A DNA stretch of 64,000 nucleotides from Pseudomonas fluorescens (GCF_019212185.1 NZ_CP078138.1:4756501-4820500), one strand, 5' to 3'. Shown: positions 19,238 through 28,824, counted from the stretch's first letter. Notes: a model not told the origin generated them from the letters alone. Translations and numbers: made by a program.

Positions 19238-19465
19238 CTATTTACCTAACCCCATGGGGTCTTCCCAGAAATGTCGCTCAGACTCCTGCTCGACATCCGC
19301 CCGGCTCAAGCCAATGTCCTTCAACGCCTCATCACTCAGGCTGGCGAGCAACATGCGCTCGCGGTGGAGTTGATACCAACGCCCGAGTTTTTCCAGCATC
19401 AGGTGCGCTGAGAAACCAGGGTGGGAAACTGAATCAATCTGCTGGTACGCTTTTTGACCTTTCAT
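19238..19465 (-). CDS. DUF1127 small protein, second copy
   Basis: 75 residues from the ATG at 19465. The signature LASLSDEALKDIGLSRADVEQ and tail HFWEDPMGLGK align with the neighbour at 18863-19081. Longer readings of this frame run into the divergent LysR gene and are not coding. The start is 97 nt from the divergent GTG of the LysR regulator, an arrangement typical of a LysR protein that controls its neighbour. The role is unknown. Confidence 0.8.
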   Translation of the reverse strand: MKGQKAYQQIDSVSHPGFSAHLMLEKLGRWYQLHRERMLLASLSDEALKDIGLSRADVEQESERHFWEDPMGLGK

Positions 19466-19561
19466 CGTCTTGCCCTCCGTTGTGGATGGCTCAAGTTTCG
19501 CTCCGGGTTTATGATCAATCCAACGAATGTTTCTAATGCAACACATCTCGGAGATTGATGA

Positions 19562-20416
19562 GTGAGCCAATTCCCCAGCATCGAGACCGACGTTCTGCGC
19601 ACTTTCGTCGCGATTGCCGACCAGGGTGGCTTCACTCGCGCAGGCGAAATGGTCAACCGCACGCAATCGGCCGTCAGCATGCAGATGAAACGCCTGGAAG
19701 AAGATGTGCTGCAACGCCAGCTGTTTCAGCGCGACGGGCGTCAGGTCAAGCTGACCGCAGAGGGTGAGGTGCTGCTGGGTTATGCGCGGCGTATCCTGAA
19801 ATTGCACAGCGAGGTGTTCAATACCCTACGCGAGCCGCACATGGTGGGCACCGTACGCATTGGCACGCCGGATGACTATGTGATGCGCTTTCTGCCCGGA
19901 ATTCTCTCGCGCTTTGCCCAGTCCTACCCGCTGGTGCAGATCGAGGTGCATTGCGAGTCGTCCAAGCAACTTCTCTTGCGCCAGGACCTCGACCTGTCCA
20001 TCGTGACCCGCGAACCCGGCAACGAAATCGGCCAGCTGTTGCGCAAGGAGCGTTTTGTCTGGGCCCAGGCCCAGTGCTACAACCCTGTCGAGCAATCACC
20101 CTTGCCGCTGGCGATGTTCAACAGTGACTGCTTCTGCCGTCTTTGGGCCTGTAATGCGCTGGATGCCGCCGGACGTGAATACCGCATCGCCTACAACAGT
20201 TCGAGCCTGTCGGCGCTGATGGCAGTGGTCAGCGCCGGGCTGGCGGTGACCGCTCAATTGGAAAGCCTGATCCCGCAGGACATGCGCATCCTCGGCGAGG
20301 CCGAAGGCCTGCCCCAACTGCCCGAGGCGAGCATCATGCTGCTGCGCAATCTGCATAATCCGTCGCCGATTACCGAATGCCTGGCGGAGCACATCGTCGA
20401 AGGCTTCAAACTTTAA
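19562..20416 (+). CDS. LysR-family transcriptional regulator
   Basis: 284 residues from GTG 19562. The N-terminal winged helix reads TDVLRTFVAIADQGGFTRAG, then NRTQSAVSMQMKRLEE, followed by a LysR substrate-binding domain. The effector is unknown. The best guess for a target is the divergent DUF1127 pair. The 3' end overlaps the convergent TauE/SafE gene by 11 nt. A CGGAGA ribosome site supports the GTG start; the nearby ATG at 19558 is out of frame. Confidence 0.88.
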   Translation: MSQFPSIETDVLRTFVAIADQGGFTRAGEMVNRTQSAVSMQMKRLEEDVLQRQLFQRDGRQVKLTAEGEVLLGYARRILKLHSEVFNTLREPHMVGTVRIGTPDDYVMRFLPGILSRFAQSYPLVQIEVHCESSKQLLLRQDLDLSIVTREPGNEIGQLLRKERFVWAQAQCYNPVEQSPLPLAMFNSDCFCRLWACNALDAAGREYRIAYNSSSLSALMAVVSAGLAVTAQLESLIPQDMRILGEAEGLPQLPEASIMLLRNLHNPSPITECLAEHIVEGFKL

Positions 20417-21155
20417 AGGCGAGCATCACCGCGCAGAGCACCAGAAAACCGCAGAACAAACCGCGTAGTAGCCGCTCCGGCAGGGCGTGGGCAATCTTCA
20501 CGCCCCAACTGATACTGAGCAGACCGCCCACCGCCATGGGCAACGCGATGTGCCAGTCGACTTGCTGGTGCAGGGCGTAGGTCGCCAGGGTCACGCCGGT
20601 GCTGGGTAAAGCCAGTGCCAACGACAGGCCCTGGGCCACCACCTGGGTGGTGCCAAACAAGCTGGTCAATACCGGCGTTGCGACCACAGCGCCGCCCACC
20701 CCGAACAAGCCACCCATGACGCCGGACGCCGCGCCCAGCACCCCGAGCCAGGGCCACGAATAGCGCATCTGCGCAGTCGGTGCCGCCGCAGTCATGAACA
20801 TGCGCATCAGGTTGTAGACCGACAAGGCCACCAGAAACACCACGAACCCGATGCGCATCACCTGAGCGTCGACCCCCACCGCCCAGATCGAACCGAGCCA
20901 GGCAAAGCAGAACCCCATGGAGGCCAACGGCAGCGCGTGGCGCAACTCGATGCGATTACGTTGGTGATAACGCCATAACGCCAGCATCACGTTCGGCACC
21001 ACCATGACCAGAGCTGTGCCCTGGGCAAGCTGCTGATCCAGGCCAAATAACACGCCCAGAGCGGGAATGGCGATCAAGCCACCGCCGATTCCAAACAAAC
21101 CACCTACGGTCCCCAAGGCTGCACCGAGCAGCAGGTACATCGTCAACTCAATCAC
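20406..21155 (-). CDS. TauE/SafE (TSUP) family anion exporter
   Basis: 249 residues, almost all hydrophobic: about eight membrane helices with the two glycine-rich repeats of the family (GTVGGLFGIGGGLIAIP near the N-terminus and SGVMGGLFGVGGAVVATP near residue 145). TSUP proteins move sulfite, sulfonates or related anions across the inner membrane; the substrate here is unknown. The first start is GTG 21155; ATG 21140 is an alternative. It is divergent from a LysR gene at 21263, a plausible regulator. Confidence 0.87.
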   Translation of the reverse strand: MIELTMYLLLGAALGTVGGLFGIGGGLIAIPALGVLFGLDQQLAQGTALVMVVPNVMLALWRYHQRNRIELRHALPLASMGFCFAWLGSIWAVGVDAQVMRIGFVVFLVALSVYNLMRMFMTAAAPTAQMRYSWPWLGVLGAASGVMGGLFGVGGAVVATPVLTSLFGTTQVVAQGLSLALALPSTGVTLATYALHQQVDWHIALPMAVGGLLSISWGVKIAHALPERLLRGLFCGFLVLCAVMLAFKV

Positions 21156-21262
21156 AGGTCAAATTCCCTCACGTCAATGGGTGCATCCTACGCAGTCGGG
21201 GCTAGCGGGGAAACGCACAGCAACGCACAATGGCTATGCCAAATTCGCACAAGCAATCCTCC

Positions 21263-22219
21263 ATGAACCCCACAACGCTCACCGATCAATTGGGTCTATT
21301 CCTTGATGTCGTGGAAACCGGCAGTTTTTCCGCTGCGTCCCGACGCCATCCGCTGACACCCTCCGCCGTCGCCAGGCGTATCGATAGTCTGGAACAGGCG
21401 CTCGACAGCCAATTGTTCGTGCGCACCACTCATGCTGTGCGTCCTACTCCAGCGGGATTGGCGTTTGCCGAGCGAGCCCGACGCATTGTCGGCGAGTTGC
21501 GCCTGGCGCGGGCCGAGGTCGCCTCCCTGAGCAGCGCGCCTGAAGGACTGATTCGGGTCGACGCCCCCGCAGCCTTCGGCCGCAGGCACCTGGCGCCGGT
21601 GATCGCCGACTTTCTCCTGCTCTACCCGGGGCTGGATGTGCAACTGCACCTGATCGACAGCTTCGTGGACATGCACGGCTCGCACCTGGGCAAAGTCGAT
21701 CTGGTCCTGCGCGCAGGTCAATTGGCGGACACGCGCATGGTGGCGACGCCTTTGGCCAACATGGTGCGAATTGCCTGCGCCAGCCCGGAGTACCTGAAGC
21801 GTCGTGGTACACCGCAACAACCGAGCGAGTTGGTTAACCACGACGGCCTGGACTGGGATGGCCTGGCCCCGCCGTTCGCCTGGCGTTTCGAGCAGGACGG
21901 GCAAATGCAACTGCATCGGCCGCAACGCATCCGCTTGAGCGCCAACAATGCCGAAGCGTTCCTCTACGGTGCACTCTCGGGCTTGGGCATTGCTCACCTG
22001 CCCACTTGGCTATGCAGTGAATACCTGCTGCGTGGCGAATTACTGCCATTGTTCTGCGACAATGGTCTGCCAAAACCCGAGAATTCCGGGATCTATGCCT
22101 TGCGCCTGGAGCAACAGGCCAGTTCGCGCAGCCGCTTGCTCCTGGAGTACCTCAAGAGCCGTTTCAGCCCGGTGCCACCTTGGGATCTGGCACTGCAGCG
22201 CGACTTCAACCGCCTGTAA
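21263..22219 (+). CDS. LysR-family transcriptional regulator
   Basis: 318 residues from the ATG at 21263. The DNA-binding part is LGLFLDVVETGSFSAASRR with LTPSAVARRIDSLEQAL. The effector domain is of the CrgA/DsdC-like group often annotated as LysR with a type 2 periplasmic-binding fold. It is divergent from the TauE/SafE exporter with 107 nt between starts, so exporter regulation is a reasonable inference. The effector is unknown. Confidence 0.88.
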   Translation: MNPTTLTDQLGLFLDVVETGSFSAASRRHPLTPSAVARRIDSLEQALDSQLFVRTTHAVRPTPAGLAFAERARRIVGELRLARAEVASLSSAPEGLIRVDAPAAFGRRHLAPVIADFLLLYPGLDVQLHLIDSFVDMHGSHLGKVDLVLRAGQLADTRMVATPLANMVRIACASPEYLKRRGTPQQPSELVNHDGLDWDGLAPPFAWRFEQDGQMQLHRPQRIRLSANNAEAFLYGALSGLGIAHLPTWLCSEYLLRGELLPLFCDNGLPKPENSGIYALRLEQQASSRSRLLLEYLKSRFSPVPPWDLALQRDFNRL

Positions 22220-22288
22220 CTGAATAATCCCTGGCGCGTTAAACACTCGCCCACTAGATTCATCACGACCACCGTTCAAGGTTTAAAC

Positions 22289-22750
22289 ATGACCCGCCAG
22301 AGCGATACCCCGGACCCTTGCGACAATCTGTTGTTGGACAATCAACTGTGCTTTGCCCTGCACTCCACCTCCCTGATGATGACCAAGGTCTATAAACCTC
22401 TGCTGCAGGCCTTGGGACTGACCTATCCGCAATATCTGGCGATGATGGTGTTGTGGGAAGAGGACGGGCTGACGGTAGGCGAAATAAGTGCCCGTTTGCT
22501 GACTGATCCCGGCTCCCTGACGCCGCTGCTCAAGCGGCTGGAAAGCGAAGGCCTGTTGAGCCGCACCCGCAGCCGCGAGGACGAACGGGTGGTGATCGTC
22601 AAACTGACCGAACGCGGCCAGGCCCTCAAACAACAAGCCCGCGACGTGCCGCCCTGCATCCTGGGCGCCAGCGGTCTGGCGCTGGAACAAATGCGCAAAC
22701 TGCAAGAGGATCTGCAAAACCTGCGCAGCCATTTGCAACACAGCCTGTAA
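22289..22750 (+). CDS. ohrR: OhrR, organic hydroperoxide-sensing MarR repressor
   Basis: 153 residues. The reactive cysteine lies in LLLDNQLCFALHSTS, aligned with the peroxide-sensing Cys of OhrR and with Cys16 of OspR at 6677-7138. The recognition region is [16 protein letters not shown]. Two extra cysteines are absent apart from one in PPCILG, so it may follow either the one-Cys or two-Cys oxidation scheme. It precedes ohr, and the 206-nt gap holds candidate operators. OhrR represses ohr and is inactivated when organic peroxides oxidise its cysteine. Confidence 0.9.
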   Translation: MTRQSDTPDPCDNLLLDNQLCFALHSTSLMMTKVYKPLLQALGLTYPQYLAMMVLWEEDGLTVGEISARLLTDPGSLTPLLKRLESEGLLSRTRSREDERVVIVKLTERGQALKQQARDVPPCILGASGLALEQMRKLQEDLQNLRSHLQHSL

Positions 22751-22862
22751 TTCCTTCCTGACACGCGATCCGTACGCTTGATCCCACGCCACTTCCAGAC
22801 AGTCACCTCGCGCTCGCGCTGATTTCGACAGACGAACGGCGAAACAAATTCGAGCATTTATC

Positions 22863-22930
22863 TTGCGCGCAAAACATTAGCGCGATACATTTATCTCGCA
22901 CTTACTTAGCGCGCAAACCTTTAGCGCAAA
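22863..22930 (+). promoter_or_regulatory. ohr promoter with repeated GCGC operator motifs
   Basis: A -35 TTGCGC (22863-22868), 17-bp spacer and -10 TACATT (22886-22891). The -35 is inside a perfect palindrome TTGCGCGCAA (22863-22872). Related half-sites follow: TTAGCGCGA at 22877, TTAGCGCGCAA at 22906 and TTAGCGCAAA at 22921. The same -35 hexamer and spacer are found in the gpx promoter at 7655-7683. They are likely OhrR-binding sites; this is inference from position and symmetry. Confidence 0.6.
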
Positions 22931-22956
22931 CACCCATTCAGAATGAGGCTCCCGTC

Positions 22957-23376
22957 ATGCAAACCCTCTACACCGCAGTCGCAACCGCTACCGGTGGCCG
23001 TGATGGCCGCGCCGTCTCCAGCGACGGAATTCTCGATGTCAAACTGGCAACCCCCAAAGAACTCGGCGGTGCCGGTGGTGCTGCAACCAACCCAGAGCAA
23101 CTGTTCGCCGCCGGTTACTCGGCCTGCTTCATCGGCGCATTGAAATTCGTTGCCAGCCAGACCAAGCGCAAAATCCCCGACGACGCCTCGATCACTGCCC
23201 ACGTTGGCATCGGCCAGATCCCCGGCGGCTTCGGCCTGGATATCGACCTGCACGTCAGCCTGCCCGGCCTTGAGCAAACGGACGCGCAAAGCCTGGTTGA
23301 TGCTGCGCATCAGGTCTGCCCTTATTCGAATGCCACCCGCGGCAATGTCGATGTGCGCCTGCACGTCAGCGTGTGA
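22957..23376 (+). CDS. ohr: Organic hydroperoxide resistance protein Ohr
   Basis: 139 residues of the OsmC/Ohr family. Peroxidatic Cys in GYSACFIGALKFVA and resolving Cys in AHQVCPYSNATRG are both present, as is the ATNPEQLFAAGYSA block. Ohr reduces fatty-acid and alkyl hydroperoxides with lipoylated proteins as electron donors in the cytoplasm. The gene follows ohrR with its own promoter (22863-22891). Transcription ends in the terminator at 23395-23425. Confidence 0.96.
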   Translation: MQTLYTAVATATGGRDGRAVSSDGILDVKLATPKELGGAGGAATNPEQLFAAGYSACFIGALKFVASQTKRKIPDDASITAHVGIGQIPGGFGLDIDLHVSLPGLEQTDAQSLVDAAHQVCPYSNATRGNVDVRLHVSV

Positions 23377-23394
23377 TCCCTGGCAAACGCGCAC

Positions 23395-23425
23395 AAAAAA
23401 GCCCGACTCAATGGTCGGGCTTTTT
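23395..23425. terminator. Bidirectional terminator between ohr and efp
   Basis: Stem AGCCCGAC / GTCGGGCT (loop TCAATG) with six A before and five T after. It serves the convergent ohr and efp transcripts. Confidence 0.9.
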
Positions 23426-23445
23426 CTTGCCTACAAGAACGGTGC

Positions 23446-24015
23446 TTATTTAGCACGGCCTTTGTAAGAACCGCCTTCGCGGGTATCGATCTCGATCATG
23501 TCGCCGATTTCGATGAAGTCAGCAACCGACAGCTCGGTACCGTTCTTCAGTTTGGCAGGCTTCATCACCTTGCCGGAAGTGTCGCCGCGAGCGGAACCTT
23601 CGGTGTAGTCAACCTGACGCACGATGGTGGTCGGCAGCTCTACGGAAACCAGACGGTCTTCGAAGAACACGGCTTCGCAAACGTCGGTCATGCCTTCTTC
23701 CACGAATGGCAGAACGCTTTCGATGTCTTCAGCGTTCAGCTCGTACATGGTGTAGTCAGTGGTGTCCATGAACGTGTAGGTGTCGCCGCTGATGAAGGAC
23801 AGGGTCGCTTCTTTGCGGTCGAGGATCACGTCGTCCAGTTTGTCGTCAGCGCTGTAAACGATCTCGGTCTTGTAACCGGTCAGCAGGTTTTTCAGCTTGG
23901 TCTTCATGATCGCGCTGTTACGACCGGACTTGGTGAATTCAGCTTTCTGAACCAGCCAAGGGTCGTTTTCGAGACGGATCACCGTACCGGGTTTCAGTTC
24001 TTTACCAGTTTTCAT
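23446..24015 (-). CDS. efp: Translation elongation factor P
   Basis: 189 residues with the three beta-barrel domains of EF-P. The loop that reaches the peptidyl-transferase centre is KSGRNSAI, so the modified residue is Arg32 and not Lys. This is the class that is rhamnosylated by EarP, whose gene lies directly upstream on the same strand. EF-P relieves ribosome stalling at consecutive prolines. In P. aeruginosa loss of EF-P or EarP weakens growth and virulence. The 48-nt gap between earP and efp is AT-rich and may hold an efp promoter. Confidence 0.97.
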   Translation of the reverse strand: MKTGKELKPGTVIRLENDPWLVQKAEFTKSGRNSAIMKTKLKNLLTGYKTEIVYSADDKLDDVILDRKEATLSFISGDTYTFMDTTDYTMYELNAEDIESVLPFVEEGMTDVCEAVFFEDRLVSVELPTTIVRQVDYTEGSARGDTSGKVMKPAKLKNGTELSVADFIEIGDMIEIDTREGGSYKGRAK

Positions 24016-24063
24016 TGCGAATATCCGAATTTGGATGGGATTTACTAAAATCTAGGCCGCGTA

Positions 24064-25197
24064 TCATATCCAATTTAGGTAAAACTGTACCAGCGCTGAG
24101 GCGAGATCAGGCTGCGAGGCCTGTTCCAGACACCAATCATCAGCGTGCTTTTGCAGTTCGGGCCAGTGTTCCAGGGCTAGAATCCACGCAGCGGCCACAC
24201 CCGCGCCGGTGTTCCAGGCACGCCACAACCCCTCTAGCGCAACCCGGGCAGCAGGCGACAAGGATCTGCAATAGAGCGCCAGAAAGGCTTCGAGCTTTTC
24301 CAGATGGGCGTCATCTTCCTGTTGATAAATGTGCCACAACATCGGACGAGCGGCCCATTGCGCCCGTACGAATGAGTCCTCACCGCGCACCGCGTTGAAA
24401 TCGCAGGACCAGAGCAGCTGGTCATATTGATCCTGACTGACAAATGGCAGCACCTGCACCGTCAGGGCACCCCGTTGCTCGATCGCCCCCACCGTCAACC
24501 CTTCAACCCCGAGCCAGCGTGCGACGTCACCCAGAATTCGGCCCTCGGGTACCAACAGTTGCGTCGGCCGGGCATCGCTGGCCATGACGTCCAGCCAATC
24601 GGCCAGCCCGGCATTTTCGTAGGCGAACAGCGACATCAATCGGGCGCCCTCGACACGCTGCACCCCAAGCTCCCACAGGAACTCACGTTGCGCATGGGCA
24701 CTGGCTTGAAAACGCGTGCGGCTGGCCAACAGCTCGCGTTCACGCAGCAAGCCACCGGTTCCCACCTGGAAACCGGGGAAGAAAAAGTACTTCTGTACCT
24801 GCTTGAATTTGACCGAGGGCAGGCCGTGGCAGCCAACAACCCAGTCCTCTGCGCTGAGATAATCGAGGTTCATCCACAGCGGGGTCCGCTCTCGGGCAGC
24901 CATCGCGTCCATATAGGCGCTCGGCAATTGGCAGGCAAACGCTGCAATCACCACATCAGCGGCGGGAGTTGGCTGCCAGTCGCTCGACCAGTGACGCACC
25001 TCGACACCCTGTTGCCATTGCTGATCCCGGGTAATGTCGAGTTCCGGACACATGCGCTCGAACGCACGCAAATCATCGACCCACAAGCGCACCACGCAGG
25101 ACTGCTCAGCCACCAGTTGCCGGGCGAGGCGCCAGGTCACGCCGATGTCGCCGTAGTTATCGACGACGGTGCAAAAAATATCCCAGTGGACTTTCAT
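24064..25197 (-). CDS. earP: EF-P arginine rhamnosyltransferase EarP
   Basis: 377 residues from the ATG at 25197; six more codons precede it in frame but lack a ribosome site. The N-terminus WDIFCTVVDNYGDIGVTWRLARQL is the EarP family start, with the conserved DNYGD loop. EarP is a GT-B glycosyltransferase that transfers L-rhamnose from dTDP-L-rhamnose to Arg32 of EF-P with inversion. Its target gene follows immediately. The donor needs the Rml enzymes, and one of them (RmlC) is encoded at 55978-56523. Confidence 0.95.
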   Translation of the reverse strand: MKVHWDIFCTVVDNYGDIGVTWRLARQLVAEQSCVVRLWVDDLRAFERMCPELDITRDQQWQQGVEVRHWSSDWQPTPAADVVIAAFACQLPSAYMDAMAARERTPLWMNLDYLSAEDWVVGCHGLPSVKFKQVQKYFFFPGFQVGTGGLLRERELLASRTRFQASAHAQREFLWELGVQRVEGARLMSLFAYENAGLADWLDVMASDARPTQLLVPEGRILGDVARWLGVEGLTVGAIEQRGALTVQVLPFVSQDQYDQLLWSCDFNAVRGEDSFVRAQWAARPMLWHIYQQEDDAHLEKLEAFLALYCRSLSPAARVALEGLWRAWNTGAGVAAAWILALEHWPELQKHADDWCLEQASQPDLASALVQFYLNWI

Positions 25198-25320
25198 TCC
25201 GGGCTCCGTGGGCAAAGACCTCGATTGTCCGTATAAATCGTTGCGGGCAGAAGAGCCGACGTCGATTAATCTTCATGCGACAATCCAGCGTCGCCCAAAT
25301 TGCCCCGCCAGGAGGCCACC

Positions 25321-25722
25321 ATGCCCTACCGTCCGCCCGCTCGCCGCAGCGTGTCGATCACCCTCAACCCGCTGCAAGTGGTCGGCAGCATCGCGCTTGG
25401 CATGTGGCTGGGATTTGTGGCAATTGTCCTGACAGCGTGGCTGCTATCCAGACTGCTGTTTGGCGAGCAGTTGGCGGCGCTTTCCGAGATCGCTCATCAG
25501 GCAGCCCAGCCCAAACCGGTCGCAATCGAGTCGGCCGCGCCCAATCCGATGTTCGAGCAATATAAGGACAACCTCGCCAAACAGGCACAGCAGGAGTCTC
25601 TGGAACAAGCACGCAACAACCCACGCAATGAGTCCAATCCCACGTGTCAGTTCTGGTTGGCGCAAGACAAAAACATTCCCAGCGCAAAAAGTCGCGCCAA
25701 CGTTCAGCAATTCTGCGATTGA
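25321..25722 (+). CDS. Hypothetical single-span membrane protein
   Basis: 133 residues from the ATG at 25321. A basic N-terminus is followed by one long hydrophobic helix (about residues 19-48), then a Gln/Ala/Asn-rich tail with two cysteines near the end (TCQFWL and the terminal QQFCD). Such a tail would lie outside the membrane, and the two cysteines could form a disulfide. I do not recognise a named domain. It is 2 nt from the Gre-like gene downstream, so they are probably cotranscribed. Confidence 0.65.
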   Translation: MPYRPPARRSVSITLNPLQVVGSIALGMWLGFVAIVLTAWLLSRLLFGEQLAALSEIAHQAAQPKPVAIESAAPNPMFEQYKDNLAKQAQQESLEQARNNPRNESNPTCQFWLAQDKNIPSAKSRANVQQFCD

Positions 25723-25724
25723 AG

Positions 25725-26207
25725 ATGAATAAACAAACCGTTCACAGCCTGATCCTGGAACAGCTCGCAGGCGATCTGGAGATCGCCCGGCGCGCGGCAC
25801 AAACCGCCTACGAAACCGCAACCCACGAAGAGAACATTGCTGAAAACAAATACGACACCCTCGGCCTGGAAGCCTCCTACCTCGCTGCCGGCCAGGCCAG
25901 GCGAGTGGAGGAGATACGCCAGGCGCTGACGCTGTGCCAGAACCTCAGCCTGCGCCCTTACGACGATCAGTTGGGCATTCAGGTCGGTGCGTTAATGGCT
26001 CTGGAGGATGAGCAGGGGCGCCAGCAATGGCTGTTCCTGGCACCCGACGCAGCGGGATTGAAGGTCTACCTGGTGGGGCAGTTGATCACCGTCATCAGCC
26101 CCCGCTCGCCGCTGGGCAAAAGCCTGCTGGGCAAGTTCGAGGGCGACGAGGTTGAGATACTGGCAGGCGGCACCCGGCAACAGTTCACGGTCACCGAGGT
26201 CGTCTGA
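25725..26207 (+). CDS. Gre-family transcription elongation factor-like protein
   Basis: 160 residues. The N-terminal half is a helical hairpin whose tip reads EENIAENKYDT, reminiscent of the GDLSENAEY tip of GreA but without the exact acidic pair. The C-terminal half has the FKBP-like Gre signature SPLGKSLLGKFEGDEVEI. It is distinct from greB at 38431-38928. It may bind in the RNA polymerase secondary channel like Gre, Gfh or Rnk proteins, but cleavage stimulation cannot be assumed. It is coupled to the small membrane protein gene upstream. Confidence 0.75.
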   Translation: MNKQTVHSLILEQLAGDLEIARRAAQTAYETATHEENIAENKYDTLGLEASYLAAGQARRVEEIRQALTLCQNLSLRPYDDQLGIQVGALMALEDEQGRQQWLFLAPDAAGLKVYLVGQLITVISPRSPLGKSLLGKFEGDEVEILAGGTRQQFTVTEVV

Positions 26208-26212
26208 CGGGT

Positions 26213-27196
<984 letters not shown>

Positions 27197-27300
27197 TCAA
27201 AGCAGGTAGACGCCACGGGCATCAGCGACGATATATAACTATATTAATGGTTTGCAGAATAAATCTAGAACTTTTTCATCAAAAGGCCAGCACTCTCCCC

Positions 27301-27801
27301 TCAAATGTCACCGTGACGCCGGCGTTGGGACAGCGGCACCATGTACACCGGCACCTTCGACAGTTGCAGCACACGGGCTGCCGTACGCCCCAGGGGGGTC
27401 TCCCCGCCGGCCCCGTGGCTATGGCTACCGAGAATCAACAGATCCACCGACAGCTTCTCAGCCTGTTCGAGAATGACTTTAGACGGATCACCCTGGAATA
27501 CCCTGACCGATTGGATCAGCTCAAGGTCCTGCTGCCCCTCCCCCAACTCTTCGCGCAAGCTGTCGAGCACCCGCTGCTCAATATTGATCATCACGGTGTT
27601 CAAACCCTGACTGTGAAACTCATTGAGGGCCTGCTCGTCCAGATAGCTTTGCAATACTGACTCCGCAAACAGTCCCATGGGTTCGACCGCATGGACCACA
27701 TACAATTCGGCTTTGAATGTCCTTGCCAATGCCAGTGCGTGTTGCATGACAAAAGGTGCGTAGAGGCCGAGGTCAGTGGCGTACAACATCGAACGAATCA
27801 T
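27301..27801 (-). CDS. Universal stress protein (UspA family)
   Basis: 166 residues. The N-terminus has the beta-strand MIRSMLYATDLG, and the C-terminus keeps the nucleotide-binding pattern GSHSHGAGGETPLGRTA followed by KVPVYMVP, so it should bind ATP. It is a cytoplasmic, single-domain Usp. In Pseudomonas, several Usp paralogues are induced by oxygen limitation; the role of this one is unknown. It lies upstream of cysB on the same strand with a 113-nt gap. Confidence 0.88.
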   Translation of the reverse strand: MIRSMLYATDLGLYAPFVMQHALALARTFKAELYVVHAVEPMGLFAESVLQSYLDEQALNEFHSQGLNTVMINIEQRVLDSLREELGEGQQDLELIQSVRVFQGDPSKVILEQAEKLSVDLLILGSHSHGAGGETPLGRTAARVLQLSKVPVYMVPLSQRRRHGDI

Positions 27802-27874
27802 GTGACCTCCTCGAGTGCCAGGATGGCGGAGATGGATTCAGCTTAGCAGCGCTGCAAGGAGTGCGATGCGTCGC

Positions 27875-28801
27875 TCAAGCCCCGGAAGTCGGGGCCCGGA
27901 CTTTCAACTCATTACTGATCCCGTGAGGCACATGACCGGTGGCCACCACCTCGCGTGCCAGCTCGCAATGGCCGGCCTGGTCGTCGAAAAATACATCGGC
28001 GGCGAAAGCCTCGAGGAACGCCGACTTGGTCAAGCCGCCGAGAAACAATGATTCGTCGAGACGAATGTCCCACTCGCGCAAGGTGCGGATCACCCGTTCG
28101 TGAGCGGGGGCCGAGCGCGCGGTCACCAGCGCGGTGCGAATCGGGCAATTGTCTTCGGTAAACTCGCGCTGCAAGGCGTTGAGCGCTGCAAGGAAACCCT
28201 TGAATGGCCCCCCACGCAACGGCTCACGCGCCGCTTCACGCTCACTTGCTTGAAAGGCCTCCAGGCCACCGGACTGATAGACCCGCTCCGACTCATCGGA
28301 AAACAGCACCGCATCACCATCGAAGGCAATGCGCAATTCCTCGCTGGCTGCGCGACTGGCGCCACCGGAAAGGATGGTCGCGGCGGCAAACCCGGCGTCC
28401 AGCGCGCTTCGCACATCCTCGGCGTGTGTGGAGAGAAACAGATCGCACTCGAAAGCCTTGAGATACGGATAGGGGCTGCGCCCACCGACAAAGGCCGCTC
28501 GGGATATCGCCAGACCGTAATGATGGATAGAGTTGAATACACGTAAACCGGTGTCGGCACTATTGCGCGAAACCAGCACCACTTCGACTCGCGCCTTGCC
28601 CAGGCTCGTGTTGAGATTCAACAGTTTTTGCACCAAAGGAAACGCATCGCCGGGTTCGAGGATCTCGTCCTCATGTTCGATCTGGTACTGCCGGTAGGCC
28701 TCGACACCACTGGCCAGATAAACCTTGTGACTTTCACTCAGGTCAAACAGCGCCCGCGAAGAAATCGCCAGCACCAGCTTGTCATCAATGCCCTTTGCCA
28801 T
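27875..28801 (-). CDS. Cytosolic 5'-nucleotidase (NT5C1-like)
   Basis: 308 residues of the 5'-nucleotidase family PF06189 (HAD-like fold). Key regions: ALFDLSESHKVY at the N-terminus, VEVVLVSRNSADTGLRVF, and FFDDQAGHCELA near the C-terminus, which would supply the final metal-binding aspartates. It removes phosphate from nucleoside monophosphates. It is the last gene of a probable operon: thioredoxin-like, panE-like, then this gene 23 nt further on. The functional link among the three is unclear. Confidence 0.8.
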   Translation of the reverse strand: MAKGIDDKLVLAISSRALFDLSESHKVYLASGVEAYRQYQIEHEDEILEPGDAFPLVQKLLNLNTSLGKARVEVVLVSRNSADTGLRVFNSIHHYGLAISRAAFVGGRSPYPYLKAFECDLFLSTHAEDVRSALDAGFAAATILSGGASRAASEELRIAFDGDAVLFSDESERVYQSGGLEAFQASEREAAREPLRGGPFKGFLAALNALQREFTEDNCPIRTALVTARSAPAHERVIRTLREWDIRLDESLFLGGLTKSAFLEAFAADVFFDDQAGHCELAREVVATGHVPHGISNELKVRAPTSGA

Positions 28802-28824
28802 CTGCTTCCCCCAGGCCGAACCCC

